From: an uncultured Clostridia bacterium
GTDB lineage: Bacteria; Bacillota; Clostridia; Christensenellales; UBA1242
NCBI GenBank assembly: GCA_934746645.1
Contig: CAKVFE010000001.1
Coordinates: 620,001 to 684,000, forward strand
DNA: 64,000 nt
Direction of reading: 5' to 3'
Positions 18,318 through 27,817 of the stretch are shown here, piece by piece. A model generated the notes under the pieces. It worked only from the letters and a program-made list of their open reading frames with translations, was not told the origin of the DNA and made no database searches. How positions within the stretch are numbered: the stretch's first letter is position 1; the number at the start of each line of letters is the position of its first letter. Made by a program: the position numbers and the translations under genes.

Positions 18318-18356
18318 GTATATACAATTAATAATAACTAATAAGGAAGTGATTTA

Positions 18357-19127
18357 ATGGGTAAAATTATTAGTTTCATCAATCAAAAAGGTGGCGTTGG
18401 TAAAACAACCACTTGCGTAAATATGGCTAGCTATTTGGCTGTTATGGGTAAAAAAGTGCTTCTTTTAGACTTAGACCCACAAGGCAATGCTACAAGTAGT
18501 TTGGGTATAGATAAAGAATCTGGCTTAAAGACAATATATAATGTTATTGTTGATGATAATTTGCTAGATGAAGTTATTATGAAGTCAAAATTGGATAATT
18601 TGGACATAATACCAAGTAATGTAGACTTAGCTGGAGCTGAAATTGAGCTTGTTCAAATGAATAATAGAGAAAAGGTTGTTAAAAAGATATTGCAACCTAT
18701 AAAAAATAGTTACGACTATATTTGTATTGACTGTCCACCAAGTTTGGGACTAATTACAGTTAATGGTCTTACAGCTAGTGATTCTTTAATTATTCCTATT
18801 CAATGTGAATATTTTGCTATTGAAGGTCTTACACAATTGATGTATACAATCAAATTGGTTAAAAAACACCTAAATCCAGACATTGCAGTTGAAGGTGTTG
18901 TATTAACAATGAAAGACGCAAGAAGTAATTTGGGTAATTCGGTTGCTGCTGATGTAAATAAGTACTTCAATAATAAAGTTTATGATACAATTATCCCTCG
19001 TAATATTAGACTTGCAGAAGCTCCAAGTTATGGTGAACCAATATGTATGTATGATCCAAAATGTAACGGAGCTATTGCATATCGTACATTAACTGAAGAA
19101 TTTTTGAAGAGAAACAACGACAAATAG
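18357..19127 (+). CDS. parA: Chromosome-partitioning ATPase ParA (Soj)
   Basis: Deviant Walker ATPase that segregates origins with ParB and, in Bacillus, also controls DnaA. MGKIISFINQKGGVGKTTTCVNMASYLA contains the deviant Walker A with the signature Lys. LLLDLDPQGNATSSLG (about 37-52) is the A' motif, and YICIDCPPSLGLITVNGL (about 120-137) is Walker B. 256 aa, the standard chromosomal ParA without an extra N-terminal HTH. AAGGAAGTG precedes the ATG. It is followed by parB after 218 bp, a larger gap than usual. Confidence 0.97.
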   Translation: MGKIISFINQKGGVGKTTTCVNMASYLAVMGKKVLLLDLDPQGNATSSLGIDKESGLKTIYNVIVDDNLLDEVIMKSKLDNLDIIPSNVDLAGAEIELVQMNNREKVVKKILQPIKNSYDYICIDCPPSLGLITVNGLTASDSLIIPIQCEYFAIEGLTQLMYTIKLVKKHLNPDIAVEGVVLTMKDARSNLGNSVAADVNKYFNNKVYDTIIPRNIRLAEAPSYGEPICMYDPKCNGAIAYRTLTEEFLKRNNDK

Positions 19128-19345
19128 TCATATTTGTGTGTAATTTTCGATATTTATATTCGTATTTACATTTGTGTGTATATAATGTGTAATATCAGAT
19201 ATACAGCAAAAGGCTGTGTATAAATAGTTGATATCTATGTTTTATATTAAAATATATTGAAAATACAAGAAAAATAGTTAAAATTACCACTAAAAGTGAC
19301 AAAAACTAATGAAAATAACTAAATTTTAGATTAAAGGATAAAAAT
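19128..19345. other. soj-spo0J intergenic region
   Basis: Contains a direct repeat of ATTTGTGTGTA (about 19132 and 19170) and a TGTGTATAA DnaA-box match at 19215-19223. The spacing suggests that parB may have its own promoter, which is unusual for a parAB pair. Confidence 0.4.
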
Positions 19346-20236
19346 ATGGATAATAAAAAAGGTTTAGGCAGAGGATTAGGTAGTTTACTTGGAATATTTG
19401 ATGATGACGACAAAGAAGTAGAAGTTAAAAAAGATGCTTCAGGTAAAATTGAAGAAATCAATGGAGAAAGAGTTGTTGATATTGATATAAAACTTATTGA
19501 TGTCAATCCTAACCAACCTCGTAAAAATTTTGACCCTACAGCACTAAAAGAATTGGCTGATTCTATCAAATTACACGGCGTTATTCAACCTATTATTGTT
19601 AATCAAACAGGTAGTAGATACATTATAGTTGCCGGTGAAAGAAGATTTAGAGCTAGCAAGCTTGCTGGATTAAAGACAATACCTGCTATTGTTAAAAATT
19701 ATACCGAACAACAAGTAAAAGAAATATCTTTGCTTGAAAATATACAGCGTGAAGATCTAAATCCAGTAGAAGTTGCCAACGCAATGAAAGAACTTCTTGA
19801 TATTTATGGTTGGACACAAGATGTATTGGCTGATAGATTGGGTAAAAGTCGTCCAGCTATTGCTAACACACTAAGATTGTTGACTCTTCAACCAGAAGTA
19901 CTTGCTTTGATTGAAAGTGGAAAACTTAGTGCAGGTCATGCAAGAAGTTTGGTTGTTGTTACTGACCCAGCTACACAAGTTAAACTTGCTAAATTGGCAG
20001 TAAGCAAAAAAGTAACTGTTAGAGATTTGGAAAAGACTGTTAAACAACTTACCAATCCAACAGCAAAGAAAGTTAAAACAGAACCAAGTGCCGAACTTAA
20101 AGAATTAATCAATCTTATGCAACATAAGTTTGCAACAAAAGTAAGTGTTATGGGTACAGATAAAAAAGGTCGTATCTATATAGATTATTATTCTAGCGAT
20201 GACTTAGACAGAATACTTGAATTTCTTAATAAGTAA
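19346..20236 (+). CDS. parB: Chromosome-partitioning protein ParB (Spo0J)
   Basis: CTP-dependent clamp that loads at parS and spreads. The short N-terminal ParA-contact tail reads MDNKKGLGRGLGSLLG. The ParB/Srx domain includes VDIKLIDVNPNQPRKNFD (about 50-67) and the CTP-binding VAGERRFRASKLAGL (about 92-106). The HTH parS reader lies near 145-200, with GKSRPAIANTLRLL and GKLSAGHARSLV, and a dimerisation domain forms the C-terminus. 296 aa, typical. AAAGGA precedes the ATG. Three perfect parS sites lie upstream. Confidence 0.97.
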   Translation: MDNKKGLGRGLGSLLGIFDDDDKEVEVKKDASGKIEEINGERVVDIDIKLIDVNPNQPRKNFDPTALKELADSIKLHGVIQPIIVNQTGSRYIIVAGERRFRASKLAGLKTIPAIVKNYTEQQVKEISLLENIQREDLNPVEVANAMKELLDIYGWTQDVLADRLGKSRPAIANTLRLLTLQPEVLALIESGKLSAGHARSLVVVTDPATQVKLAKLAVSKKVTVRDLEKTVKQLTNPTAKKVKTEPSAELKELINLMQHKFATKVSVMGTDKKGRIYIDYYSSDDLDRILEFLNK

Positions 20237-20342
20237 TATTTCAACTAACAGTTAATTATATAATATGTTGTTGATATATCTATCAAAATAAAACTAATAA
20301 GTTTTGGATATAAAAGTAATAAATTAAAATTAAAGAAAAAAT

Positions 20343-20373
20343 AAAAATATGGTTATTTTGACCATATTTTTTT
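20343..20373 (+). terminator. spo0J terminator
   Basis: AAAAATATGGT, loop, ACCATATTTTTTT. Confidence 0.85.
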
Positions 20374-20424
20374 ATTAAAAACCTTCAAAAATCGCTCAAA
20401 AATGTGTCATTTAAACGCATTCTG

Positions 20425-20458
20425 AGCGACTTTCGTATTTCTAAATGACCAATTGGTC
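20425..20458 (+). repeat. Composite repeat, copy 2
   Basis: AGCGACTTTCGT, 15 bp, ATTGGTC; here ATTGGTC is half of the perfect 12-bp palindrome GACCAATTGGTC (20447-20458). See copy 1 at 15967-16000. Confidence 0.7.
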
Positions 20459-20999
20459 GTCTTTTTTATAGCAATTTTAGTGATTTTTTATACCAAAATC
20501 ATATAATTTGGGATAGAAAAATTTTGTTTATAAAATATTAATAACACAGATAATATTGATATCTATCTTTAGATTACTATGTTACCTATATTAAAAATAA
20601 TAATTATCAATTATTATTATATGGATTGAATTACATTCCTACTATAATGATTTTATTTTAGTAATCAATATTTAAAAGAACTTAAAATATTAACTTCCAA
20701 TATTCAATCTATTCAATATTGTTATTTCTATTTAATATCTATAGTTTACTACATTTATAAGATTAACATAATATTAAGATAATAGGGAAGTATGACACTA
20801 TTACATATTTACATTTTTTATCTTATTTATAATATATGTTTATCATACCTGTTTGTTTTTTTGCTCTAATTAGTCCATTTAATTTAAGTATTTTTTACTC
20901 TTATCTTTCATTAAGTTTGTTTATTTGTTACCCATATTATATATCGATTATCCATAATCATTTAATAAAAATACTAAAAATAGCTTTTTACAAAATGCG

Positions 21000-21074
21000 T
21001 AGACGCATATAGTTATTTGCTTTTTTACACTTATTAAGTTGTCAATACCAAACTAAAAATATGCTATGCGTCTA
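21000..21074. repeat. Pair of TATGCGTCTA sites in inverted orientation
   Basis: 21000-21009 reads TAGACGCATA, inside ATGCGT-AG-ACGCAT, itself an inverted repeat. 21065-21074 reads TATGCGTCTA. Further exact copies lie at 15500-15509 (+) and 16449-16458 (-), and a GCGTCTA core at 15460-15466. Confidence 0.65.
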
Positions 21075-21144
21075 AATATTTTAATGATTTTTGCATTTTA
21101 GATTGGTATCTCATTAATAAAATCATATAGATAATATAAGAATA

Positions 21145-21187
21145 CAAAAAAAGTACTTAAACCTAAATTTAAGTACTTTTAATTTTC
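21145..21187. terminator. Bidirectional terminator at the 3' end of the cvpA-like gene
   Basis: AAAAGTACTTAAA, 6-nt loop, TTTAAGTACTTTT; 13-bp near-perfect stem with A- and T-runs on both sides. Confidence 0.85.
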
Positions 21188-21201
21188 TTTGTTTTTAATA
21201 A

Positions 21202-21927
21202 TTAATATTTAACTACAACAGTTTCGCCATCTGGCATTGTTACAGTAACTTCGCCTTCTTGACTATCAGCTGGAGTTTCAGCAGGTGTTTCTTCTTCAGT
21301 CTTATCACCAGCTGCACCTTCTTGGTTTTTACCTAATACATCATCAATTCTGTCTTGAAGAGTTTTAGTAACCCATTCATTAACATATCCGTATACAAAG
21401 TTACTCATTTTGTTCTTTTCCATTAAGGTTTTAACACCTGTAACACCACAAATACTTAATATAGATGCAAGACCTAAACCTACGCAACCTAATAAGAAAC
21501 CTTTTGCAGCACCGAAGATTAAACCTAGAACTCTGTTAAGTCCACTTAATGCAGAACTACCACTTGTTGCATTGTCAAATAATTTTGATAGTAACCAAAT
21601 AACAAGTTTAATTAATAACCATACAGCCAAAATTGATATGATTACTGTACAAGCATTACCAATTTGTGCTGCAGTATATGTTTTTCCAAATACTGTTGCA
21701 CCGTCTGCATTGATCCAACCCCATTTTTGTAGAAGTTTACTGAAGAACTCATTGGCTTTGCACATTTTATTAAGTAGAGCAGCAACATGTTTGCTTACCA
21801 AAATAGCAACTACAATTGATAATGCAGAACTAAAAATGCTTAAAATGGATTCAAACAAGCCCTTGCAGATACCAACAATAGCAAATATTACTATTAAACA
21901 AATAAATACAATATCTACCCAACCCAT
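21202..21927 (-). CDS. CvpA-family membrane protein
   Basis: The N-terminus MGWVDIVFICLIVIFAIVGICKGLFESILSIFSS matches the CvpA family (WxDxxxxxxxxxxxxxG...G). Four membrane segments can be read, at about 5-25, 28-50, 90-115 and 135-165. GLNRVLGLIFGAAKGFLLG is the second family landmark. Family members are linked to colicin V export in E. coli and to envelope roles elsewhere; the function here is unknown. The C-terminal tail (about 205-241) is acidic and Pro/Thr-rich. AAAGGGG precedes the ATG. It is transcribed toward spo0J and shares a bidirectional terminator. Confidence 0.85.
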   Translation of the reverse strand: MGWVDIVFICLIVIFAIVGICKGLFESILSIFSSALSIVVAILVSKHVAALLNKMCKANEFFSKLLQKWGWINADGATVFGKTYTAAQIGNACTVIISILAVWLLIKLVIWLLSKLFDNATSGSSALSGLNRVLGLIFGAAKGFLLGCVGLGLASILSICGVTGVKTLMEKNKMSNFVYGYVNEWVTKTLQDRIDDVLGKNQEGAAGDKTEEETPAETPADSQEGEVTVTMPDGETVVVKY

Positions 21928-22160
21928 AATATACCCCTTTATTTTTATGTTTTGTTACTTATAATATATCATATATTTAATCAAATGTCACTAATTGTTT
22001 AAAAAAAATATTAAAAACTTAATTATACTCTTATGTTATTAAAGTTGTAAAATATGTAAATAATTACTATATATAGGCGTTTTTTAAAGTTTGGTATTAT
22101 AAGTATTATACTAAAATTTTTATTAAAAAATTTGCTACTTTTTATCTTTTGGAGGCGAAA

Positions 22161-22730
22161 TTGGGAGTTTATAGTTATTTAAACGATAAAAACATAAGAA
22201 AAATGGCGTTTGAAATGTTGGAAAAAGTGCTAGATTATGGGGAAGATCCAGTTTTTTTATGTGTTGGAAATTCGAGTGCTGTGGGTGATATGTTGGGACC
22301 AATGGTAGGGGATAAACTTATCAATCAATACAACATTGATTGTCCAGTTTTTGGAACACTAGATGACAATGTAAAAGCTAGCAATTTTTTATATACTTGG
22401 TCTAATATTAAAAACAAATATCCCTTAAGACCAATAGTTATTGTTGACTCTAGTCTAGGAGATGACAACAGCGTTGGATATACTAAATTTTGTCCGTATG
22501 GTTGTATACCAGCGTCTTTTTCCAATTCAAAAATATATGGAAATTGCAGTATTTTGGGTACTGTCAATAGCGTGGGGATAAGCCAAATTATGTTATTAAA
22601 GACTGTAAAATATAGTATGATTAGGGATATGTCTGATTTTGTTGCGAAGGTTATTGTTGAATGTCTTAAAATTATGAAAATTATTAAAAATAATTCCAAT
22701 AAAAACGAAGCATTAGTTGGTTGTAAATAA
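22161..22730 (+). CDS. yyaC: Sporulation protein YyaC-like (DUF1256)
   Basis: Related to the GPR spore protease fold; in Bacillus yyaC sits beside soj-spo0J, as here. The start is TTG at 22161, with GGAGG 5 nt upstream; a TTG 12 bp earlier contains the ribosome binding site itself. Motifs are FLCVGNSSAVGDMLGPMVGDKL, then VFGTLDDNVKASNF and IVIVDSSLGDDNSVGY, ending in ILGTVNSVGI, in family order. 189 aa. With spoIIE further on, it argues for a spore-forming ancestry. No transmembrane segment. Confidence 0.85.
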   Translation: MGVYSYLNDKNIRKMAFEMLEKVLDYGEDPVFLCVGNSSAVGDMLGPMVGDKLINQYNIDCPVFGTLDDNVKASNFLYTWSNIKNKYPLRPIVIVDSSLGDDNSVGYTKFCPYGCIPASFSNSKIYGNCSILGTVNSVGISQIMLLKTVKYSMIRDMSDFVAKVIVECLKIMKIIKNNSNKNEALVGCK

Positions 22731-22902
22731 TGTAGTCGTGTAGTAAAAAAACGATTAATTACGACATTTTTTGTAATAAGTAATATATAATTATTTGTAT
22801 ACAATATATTATATTTATAATTAAGAATTGCTAATTAGTGTACAACCCAAAAAAAATGTGTTAGAATTATTAGGCATTAAACAAAATCGGAGGATAATAC
22901 TT

Positions 22903-25317
22903 TTGGATAATAAGAATAAGAAAAAAAGTACAAGTACTAGTATTATATCTTTAATACTTATAATACTTTCAGTAGTCTTGATTTTTTATATAGGCAATAG
23001 AGGTACCAATGGCAAACAAGTTGATGTTGGTGCAGCTTACAATATGGCAGAAAATCAAGAGATAAGTGATATATATTTCTATGGTGGTGTAGCCAAACTT
23101 AGAAAGTCAGATAGCAAAATCAGTGACAAACAATGGCCAAAGAATGCTGACTATTATTTTGAATATACTACTACTATCGAAATGCAACAATTTTATGAGT
23201 TGAGCAAAAACATTGACTGTGCTAAAGGACTTAGAGAATTTGATGCAACAATTTCAGCAGAACAACAAGCAGAAATAACTTTAAAATATAAAGATTACAA
23301 TCGTATTGTTGTTACATCTGCTCCAGTTAAAGCAAGCTTGCTTTCAACATTGTTGCCATATATGAGTGTTATTGTTGTATTGGTTATTGGCATACTTATG
23401 TTTAAGATGCTTAGTGGCAAAGGACAAGGTGCAGGTGGATTTGCTAAGAGCAAAGCAAAACTTAACGAAAGAACAAATATTAGATTTTCTGATATAGCTG
23501 GTGCAGAAGAAGAAAAGGAAGAAACACAAGAAATTGTTGAGTTCTTGAAAAATCCAGCAAAATTTAAAGCACTTGGTGCAAGAATCCCTAAGGGTGTATT
23601 GCTTGTAGGCCCTCCAGGAACAGGTAAAACATTGCTTGCAAAAGCAGTTGCTGGTGAAAGTAATGTACCATTCTTCTCAATCAGTGGTTCTGACTTCGTA
23701 GAACTTTATGTCGGTGTCGGTGCTGGTAGAGTAAGAGATTTGTTTGAAACAGCTAAACGCAGTGCTCCTTGCATTATATTTATTGACGAAATTGATGCAG
23801 TTGGTCGTCAGCGTGGTGCTGGACTTGGTGGTGGCAATGATGAAAGAGAACAAACACTTAACCAGTTACTTGTAGAAATGGACGGTTTTGAAAGTAATGA
23901 AGGTATTATAGTTTTAGCTGCAACCAATAGAGCAGATGTACTAGACCCTGCATTATTAAGACCAGGTAGATTTGATAGACAAATTTATGTTAATGTTCCA
24001 GATGTTAAAGGCCGTGAAGGTATTATGAAAATTCACGCTAAAAACAAACCTATTGACGAAAGCGTCAACTTTACCGAAATCGCTAGATTGACTAGTGGAT
24101 TTACTGGTGCAGACATTGAAAACTTCCTTAACGAGGCAGCAATCTTAGCTGCAAGAGATAATAGATTGACTATTACTATGGAAGACATAACAGAAGGTAT
24201 TAATAAAGTATTGGTTGGACCTCAAAAGAAGTCTAGACTAATAACTCCAGAAGATAAAAAACTTACTGCATATCACGAGTCAGGTCACGCAATCCTTGCT
24301 AAGATGCTTAACTATGGTGATGCAGTTCACGAAGTATCAATTATACCTCGTGGTATGGCTGGTGGATTTACTTCTACTAGACCAGAAAATGATAATGACC
24401 ACTTGTTCTACAAAAAATTGTGTGACAAAATTAGTATGACAATGGGTGGTCGTATTGCAGAAGAAATCGTATTTGGCGATATCACTGCAGGTGCAAGTTC
24501 AGATATTAGTCACGCAACAGATATTGCTAGACGCATGGTTACCGAATGGGGTATGAGCAAGCGTCTTGGATTTATCAATTATGGCAAATCTAATGAAGTA
24601 TTTATTGGTCGTGATTATCAAACACAAGTTAATTATAGTGAAGAAACAGCATCTATTATTGATGAAGAAATAAAAGCAATTATGGATTCTTGCTATGAAA
24701 AAGGTAAAAAGATATTGACCGAAAATAGAAATATTTTGGACAATATGGCAAAACTACTTATAGAAAAAGAAACTATATATAGTGAAGAAGTTGACGCTAT
24801 CATTAAAGGTGCTAACTATGAAGATGTAGCAAAAGCATTGGACGAAAAAGAAGCTGAAGCTAAAAAGCGTAATGAAGAACGCAAGAAAAAAGCAGAAGTT
24901 GAAAACTTTAAGAAAATGCAAGAATTAAAAATCAAAGCTGCAGAAGCATTGACTAATGCAGGAGTCATTACAAAACAAGATTTTGAAATGATTAAAAAAG
25001 AAGCTATGTCACAATCTAGTCCTGATGAAAAATCAGAAGAAGCAAAATCTGAAGCTGAAAAGCGTACAGAAATAGAAGCTAAAAAAGAATTGGATAATGA
25101 AGCAAGCGAAACTACAGAAGAAAAAACTGAAGTAGAAACTCCTGTAGTAGAAGTTGTGGAAGAAAAAGTTGAAACAAAACCAGAAGAAAAACCAGTTAAG
25201 CGTACAACAAGAAGTACAAAAACAGGAACAAAAACTTCTGCTACTAAAAAATCAACAACAACTAAAAAGACTTCTAAAACAAAAAAATCAGAAACTAAAT
25301 CAGACGATAAAGAATAA
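22903..25317 (+). CDS. ftsH: ATP-dependent zinc metalloprotease FtsH
   Basis: Membrane AAA+ protease that removes damaged or unassembled membrane proteins. The start is TTG at 22903, 9 nt after GGAGG; the ORF runs 25 codons further upstream without a ribosome binding site. There are two membrane helices (about 15-30 and 148-168) with an extracytoplasmic domain between them. The AAA+ module has GPPGTGKT (236-243), IIFIDEIDA and RPGRFDRQ, and the zinc site is HESGH (458-462). The last 170 or so residues form a highly charged Lys/Glu/Thr tail, ending in a run of Thr-Lys-rich repeats, longer than in most FtsH proteins. Confidence 0.97.
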   Translation: MDNKNKKKSTSTSIISLILIILSVVLIFYIGNRGTNGKQVDVGAAYNMAENQEISDIYFYGGVAKLRKSDSKISDKQWPKNADYYFEYTTTIEMQQFYELSKNIDCAKGLREFDATISAEQQAEITLKYKDYNRIVVTSAPVKASLLSTLLPYMSVIVVLVIGILMFKMLSGKGQGAGGFAKSKAKLNERTNIRFSDIAGAEEEKEETQEIVEFLKNPAKFKALGARIPKGVLLVGPPGTGKTLLAKAVAGESNVPFFSISGSDFVELYVGVGAGRVRDLFETAKRSAPCIIFIDEIDAVGRQRGAGLGGGNDEREQTLNQLLVEMDGFESNEGIIVLAATNRADVLDPALLRPGRFDRQIYVNVPDVKGREGIMKIHAKNKPIDESVNFTEIARLTSGFTGADIENFLNEAAILAARDNRLTITMEDITEGINKVLVGPQKKSRLITPEDKKLTAYHESGHAILAKMLNYGDAVHEVSIIPRGMAGGFTSTRPENDNDHLFYKKLCDKISMTMGGRIAEEIVFGDITAGASSDISHATDIARRMVTEWGMSKRLGFINYGKSNEVFIGRDYQTQVNYSEETASIIDEEIKAIMDSCYEKGKKILTENRNILDNMAKLLIEKETIYSEEVDAIIKGANYEDVAKALDEKEAEAKKRNEERKKKAEVENFKKMQELKIKAAEALTNAGVITKQDFEMIKKEAMSQSSPDEKSEEAKSEAEKRTEIEAKKELDNEASETTEEKTEVETPVVEVVEEKVETKPEEKPVKRTTRSTKTGTKTSATKKSTTTKKTSKTKKSETKSDDKE

Positions 25318-25383
25318 TTGTTTTGACATTTTGGTTTTTATATAATACAATTTAGTAACTAATTTTTATAAAAGGTAAAAGCA

Positions 25384-25992
25384 ATGAAAAACACATTAAC
25401 AAAAGTTTTAACAATCATAGCCATAGTATTGGTTGGATTACTTGCTACATCAGCAGTTGTATTAGCATTGGTAAAATCCAATTTTAACCAAGTTGTAGAC
25501 ACAACTAAAGTTGAAGGTATTACTGTTTATACTGGTAGCAAAGACAATTATTATAGCAAAGAATACAACAAAGAAGATTTTGAAAAACTACTATCTTTAT
25601 ACAACAAAGGTACTAAAGAATCTGTTATAAGTGCATTGTTCCAAGGTGCTTATTCAAAGAATGCTAAAGCAGAAGTTTTGAAAAACACAGTTACAACTTC
25701 TTCTCTAACAAGCCCTTCCGATGGTACTTATGTATTAAAGTTTGACTTCAGTGAAGATATCACATTGGTAGTTAATGGCGAAACAATAGAAGACACCACA
25801 AAATCTGGTAGTGACAAATCTATTAAATTTAATTCTGTATATTTCAATATTGAAGACAACACAAGTCTAACAAAAGTTAAATGTTATATTGTAAGTGATA
25901 CTAATAGTACTTATAGTTATCGTCAAGTAACATTCCCAACTCATCACAGTGAACTATTTGACTTTGTTAAAGGATTAGATTTCCCTGGCTAA
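25384..25992 (+). CDS. Membrane-anchored extracytoplasmic protein of unknown function
   Basis: Not recognised. The N-terminus MKNTLTKVLTIIAIVLVGLLATSAVVLALVK is a single signal-anchor helix (about 7-30) with no lipobox Cys and no evident signal peptidase site. Residues 32-202 are a soluble, beta-rich domain with many Thr, Ser and Asn and a single Cys (about 165). AAAGG lies upstream of the ATG. It follows ftsH by 66 bp and may share its transcript. It is not close in sequence to SpoIIQ, HflK or HflC. Confidence 0.7.
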   Translation: MKNTLTKVLTIIAIVLVGLLATSAVVLALVKSNFNQVVDTTKVEGITVYTGSKDNYYSKEYNKEDFEKLLSLYNKGTKESVISALFQGAYSKNAKAEVLKNTVTTSSLTSPSDGTYVLKFDFSEDITLVVNGETIEDTTKSGSDKSIKFNSVYFNIEDNTSLTKVKCYIVSDTNSTYSYRQVTFPTHHSELFDFVKGLDFPG

Positions 25993-26012
25993 TAATTAAA
26001 AATTGATAAAAT

Positions 26013-26044
26013 AAAAAGCACTCTAATTAAAGAGTGCTTTTTTA
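26013..26044 (+). terminator. Terminator after the membrane-anchored protein
   Basis: AAAAAGCACTCT, loop AATTAA, AGAGTGCTTTTTTT. Confidence 0.9.
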
Positions 26045-26138
26045 TTAGATAATTAATATTTAATAAAGTAGATATAATTAAAAGTAAATATATTAATTAA
26101 TTATTTAATCATATACTTATGACTAAACATATATTTGT

Positions 26139-26525
26139 TTAGTCTTTTTTGTCTTCTTTATCTTTAGACTTATCATCTTCAACATCTTTTTTCGCACGAG
26201 AATTTTCGTGTACTTTTTTTGTTTTAGTTTTCTTTTCTTCAACTGGTGTTTCGTCTTCAGCAACATCAGCTTTTTTAGTTATGTTGTCTACAACTTCTTG
26301 ATTGTTTGCTTTTAGTTTTTTGATAAGATTACGATAATATCTTCTTTGTACTTTTTGCAATAACTTTATAATTTCTGGATTGTATGCACCTACAAAAGAA
26401 GTAAATACATTGCCTTCATTGTTTAAAGAAATTGTTATTGCAGTACAACAATTTTCATCAACAAGAGTTTTGTCATTGTTGGTTATTTTAATATTAAGTT
26501 CGTTAAGTGCTTTAAATTTTTCCAT
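26139..26525 (-). CDS. Small charged protein of unknown function, downstream of ychF
   Basis: 128 aa, not recognised. Residues 1-60 form a compact beta-type domain (LNIKITNNDKTLVDENCCTAITISLNNEGNVFTSFVGAYNPEIIKLL) with an unusual adjacent Cys pair. A basic helix follows (VQRRYYRNLIKKLKA), and then a disordered, very highly charged tail of about 50 residues. GGAG precedes the ATG, and the gene starts 11 nt after the ychF stop, so the two are probably co-transcribed. The basic helix and tail suggest a nucleic-acid or ribosome partner, which is inference only. Confidence 0.65.
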   Translation of the reverse strand: MEKFKALNELNIKITNNDKTLVDENCCTAITISLNNEGNVFTSFVGAYNPEIIKLLQKVQRRYYRNLIKKLKANNQEVVDNITKKADVAEDETPVEEKKTKTKKVHENSRAKKDVEDDKSKDKEDKKD

Positions 26526-26536
26526 TAGCTTAACTC

Positions 26537-27634
26537 CTAAACATTAAACTTAAATAGCATTACATCACCGTCTTGTACAACATAGTCTTTGCCTTCCATA
26601 CGGACTTTCCCTTTCTCTTTTGCTTTAAGGAAATTGCCGGCTTCTACTATGTCATCATAACTTACAACTTCTGCCTTTATAAATCCACGCTCAAAGTCTG
26701 TATGAATTTTGCCTGCTGCTTGTGGTGCTTTAGTGCCTTTAGTTATTGTCCAAGCTCTAACTTCTTTTTCGCCTGCAGTTAGATAACTTATAAGTCCTAG
26801 TAAATCATATCCAGCAACAATCAATTTGCTAAGTCCTGTTTCTTTAAGACCAAGTTCTTGTTTAAATAGTTCAGCATCTTCGTCTGAAAGACCACACAAG
26901 TCTTCTTCAAATTTTGCACAAACTACAACGCATTTTGCATTTTCGCTTTTAGCGTATTCTTTAACTTTTCTTACATATTCAATGTCATCTTCTGGAGTAG
27001 CAATGTTGTCATCACTAATATTGGCACAATAAATAACAGGTTTGTCTGTGATTAGGAAGAAACTTTTTATAAGAGCTCTTTCTTCTTCATTGGCTGGATA
27101 ACTTCTAACTGGCTTTTCATTTTCCAATAAGTTTTTCAATTTTTGTAGTATTTCTACTTCGTCAATTATATCCTTATTGCCAGTCTTGTACAATTTCTCA
27201 GATTTTTCAAGTCTTTTTGTTACTGTTTCTAAGTCTGCAAGTATAAGTTCAAGATTGATTTCTTCTATATCTCTAACTGGGTCAACACTACCATCTACAT
27301 GGGTGATGTTTGGATTGTCAAAACATCTTACGACATGGACTATTGCGTCAACTTCTCTTATGTGACTTAAAAATTTGTTGCCAAGACCTTCGCCTTTGCT
27401 TGCACCTTTTACAAGTCCGGCAATATCAACAAATTCAATAATTGCTGGAGTTATCTTTTTTGTGTTGTACATTTCTCCCAATACATCAAGTCTTTTGTCT
27501 GGTACAGCAACTATACCAACATTGGGTTCGATAGTGCAGAATGGATAGTTTTCACTCGGAATACTATTCTTAGTTATTGCATTAAACAATGTGCTTTTTC
27601 CTACATTTGGTAAACCAACTACACCTAATTTCAT
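26537..27634 (-). CDS. ychF: Redox-regulated ATPase/GTPase YchF (OBG family)
   Basis: Ribosome-associated P-loop ATPase. The start is the ATG giving MKLGVVGLPNVGKSTLFNAIT; the ATG four codons upstream contains the GGAGG ribosome binding site. G1 is GLPNVGKST (about 7-15), G3 is DIAGLVKGASKGEGLGNKFL (about 70-90), and the family-specific NISD is near 200. The C-terminal TGS domain ends YVVQDGDVMLFKFNV, as in YchF proteins generally. 365 aa, normal. A small charged gene follows in the same operon. Confidence 0.97.
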   Translation of the reverse strand: MKLGVVGLPNVGKSTLFNAITKNSIPSENYPFCTIEPNVGIVAVPDKRLDVLGEMYNTKKITPAIIEFVDIAGLVKGASKGEGLGNKFLSHIREVDAIVHVVRCFDNPNITHVDGSVDPVRDIEEINLELILADLETVTKRLEKSEKLYKTGNKDIIDEVEILQKLKNLLENEKPVRSYPANEEERALIKSFFLITDKPVIYCANISDDNIATPEDDIEYVRKVKEYAKSENAKCVVVCAKFEEDLCGLSDEDAELFKQELGLKETGLSKLIVAGYDLLGLISYLTAGEKEVRAWTITKGTKAPQAAGKIHTDFERGFIKAEVVSYDDIVEAGNFLKAKEKGKVRMEGKDYVVQDGDVMLFKFNV

Positions 27635-27817
27635 TTTATCCTCCATAGTATGGTTAATAATTTATTTTGCTTTACTAGTATATATTAAAAATCAAATAAT
27701 TAAAAGTGAATAATCGGAATTAATACAACTATTTTTAAATATACTAAAATATATGTAATTAACATAACCAACTAGTCTTGATTATAGCGTTATAGTATTT
27801 TTGTTTGGAGATAGTGT

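Larger units (their letters stand above)
17223..18356. other. 1.1-kb non-coding region between rsmG and soj carrying two parS sites
   Basis: An ORF at 17340-17573 has no ribosome binding site and encodes a Tyr/Cys-rich low-complexity string, so it is not called. The region has a CCCATATTT/AAATATGGG hairpin (17258-17280), the rsmG terminator, an 18-bp tandem duplication of TATACTATGCTGTTATTG-like sequence (about 17360-17396), and a perfect 20-bp palindrome at 17694-17713 (AATGGCTTAA and its complement). It also has parS sites 2 and 3, the second TAACAATAAATAATRTTG copy and the soj promoter. Confidence 0.7.
20237..21201. other. Non-coding region after spo0J with structured repeats
   Basis: Convergent gap between spo0J and the cvpA-like gene. 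It has the spo0J terminator, a nested set of inverted repeats at 20392-20458, the second composite repeat, and two TATGCGTCTA sites (21000-21009 inverted, 21065-21074). The middle part, about 20470-20990, is plain AT-rich sequence in which no gene is visible. Confidence 0.6.
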
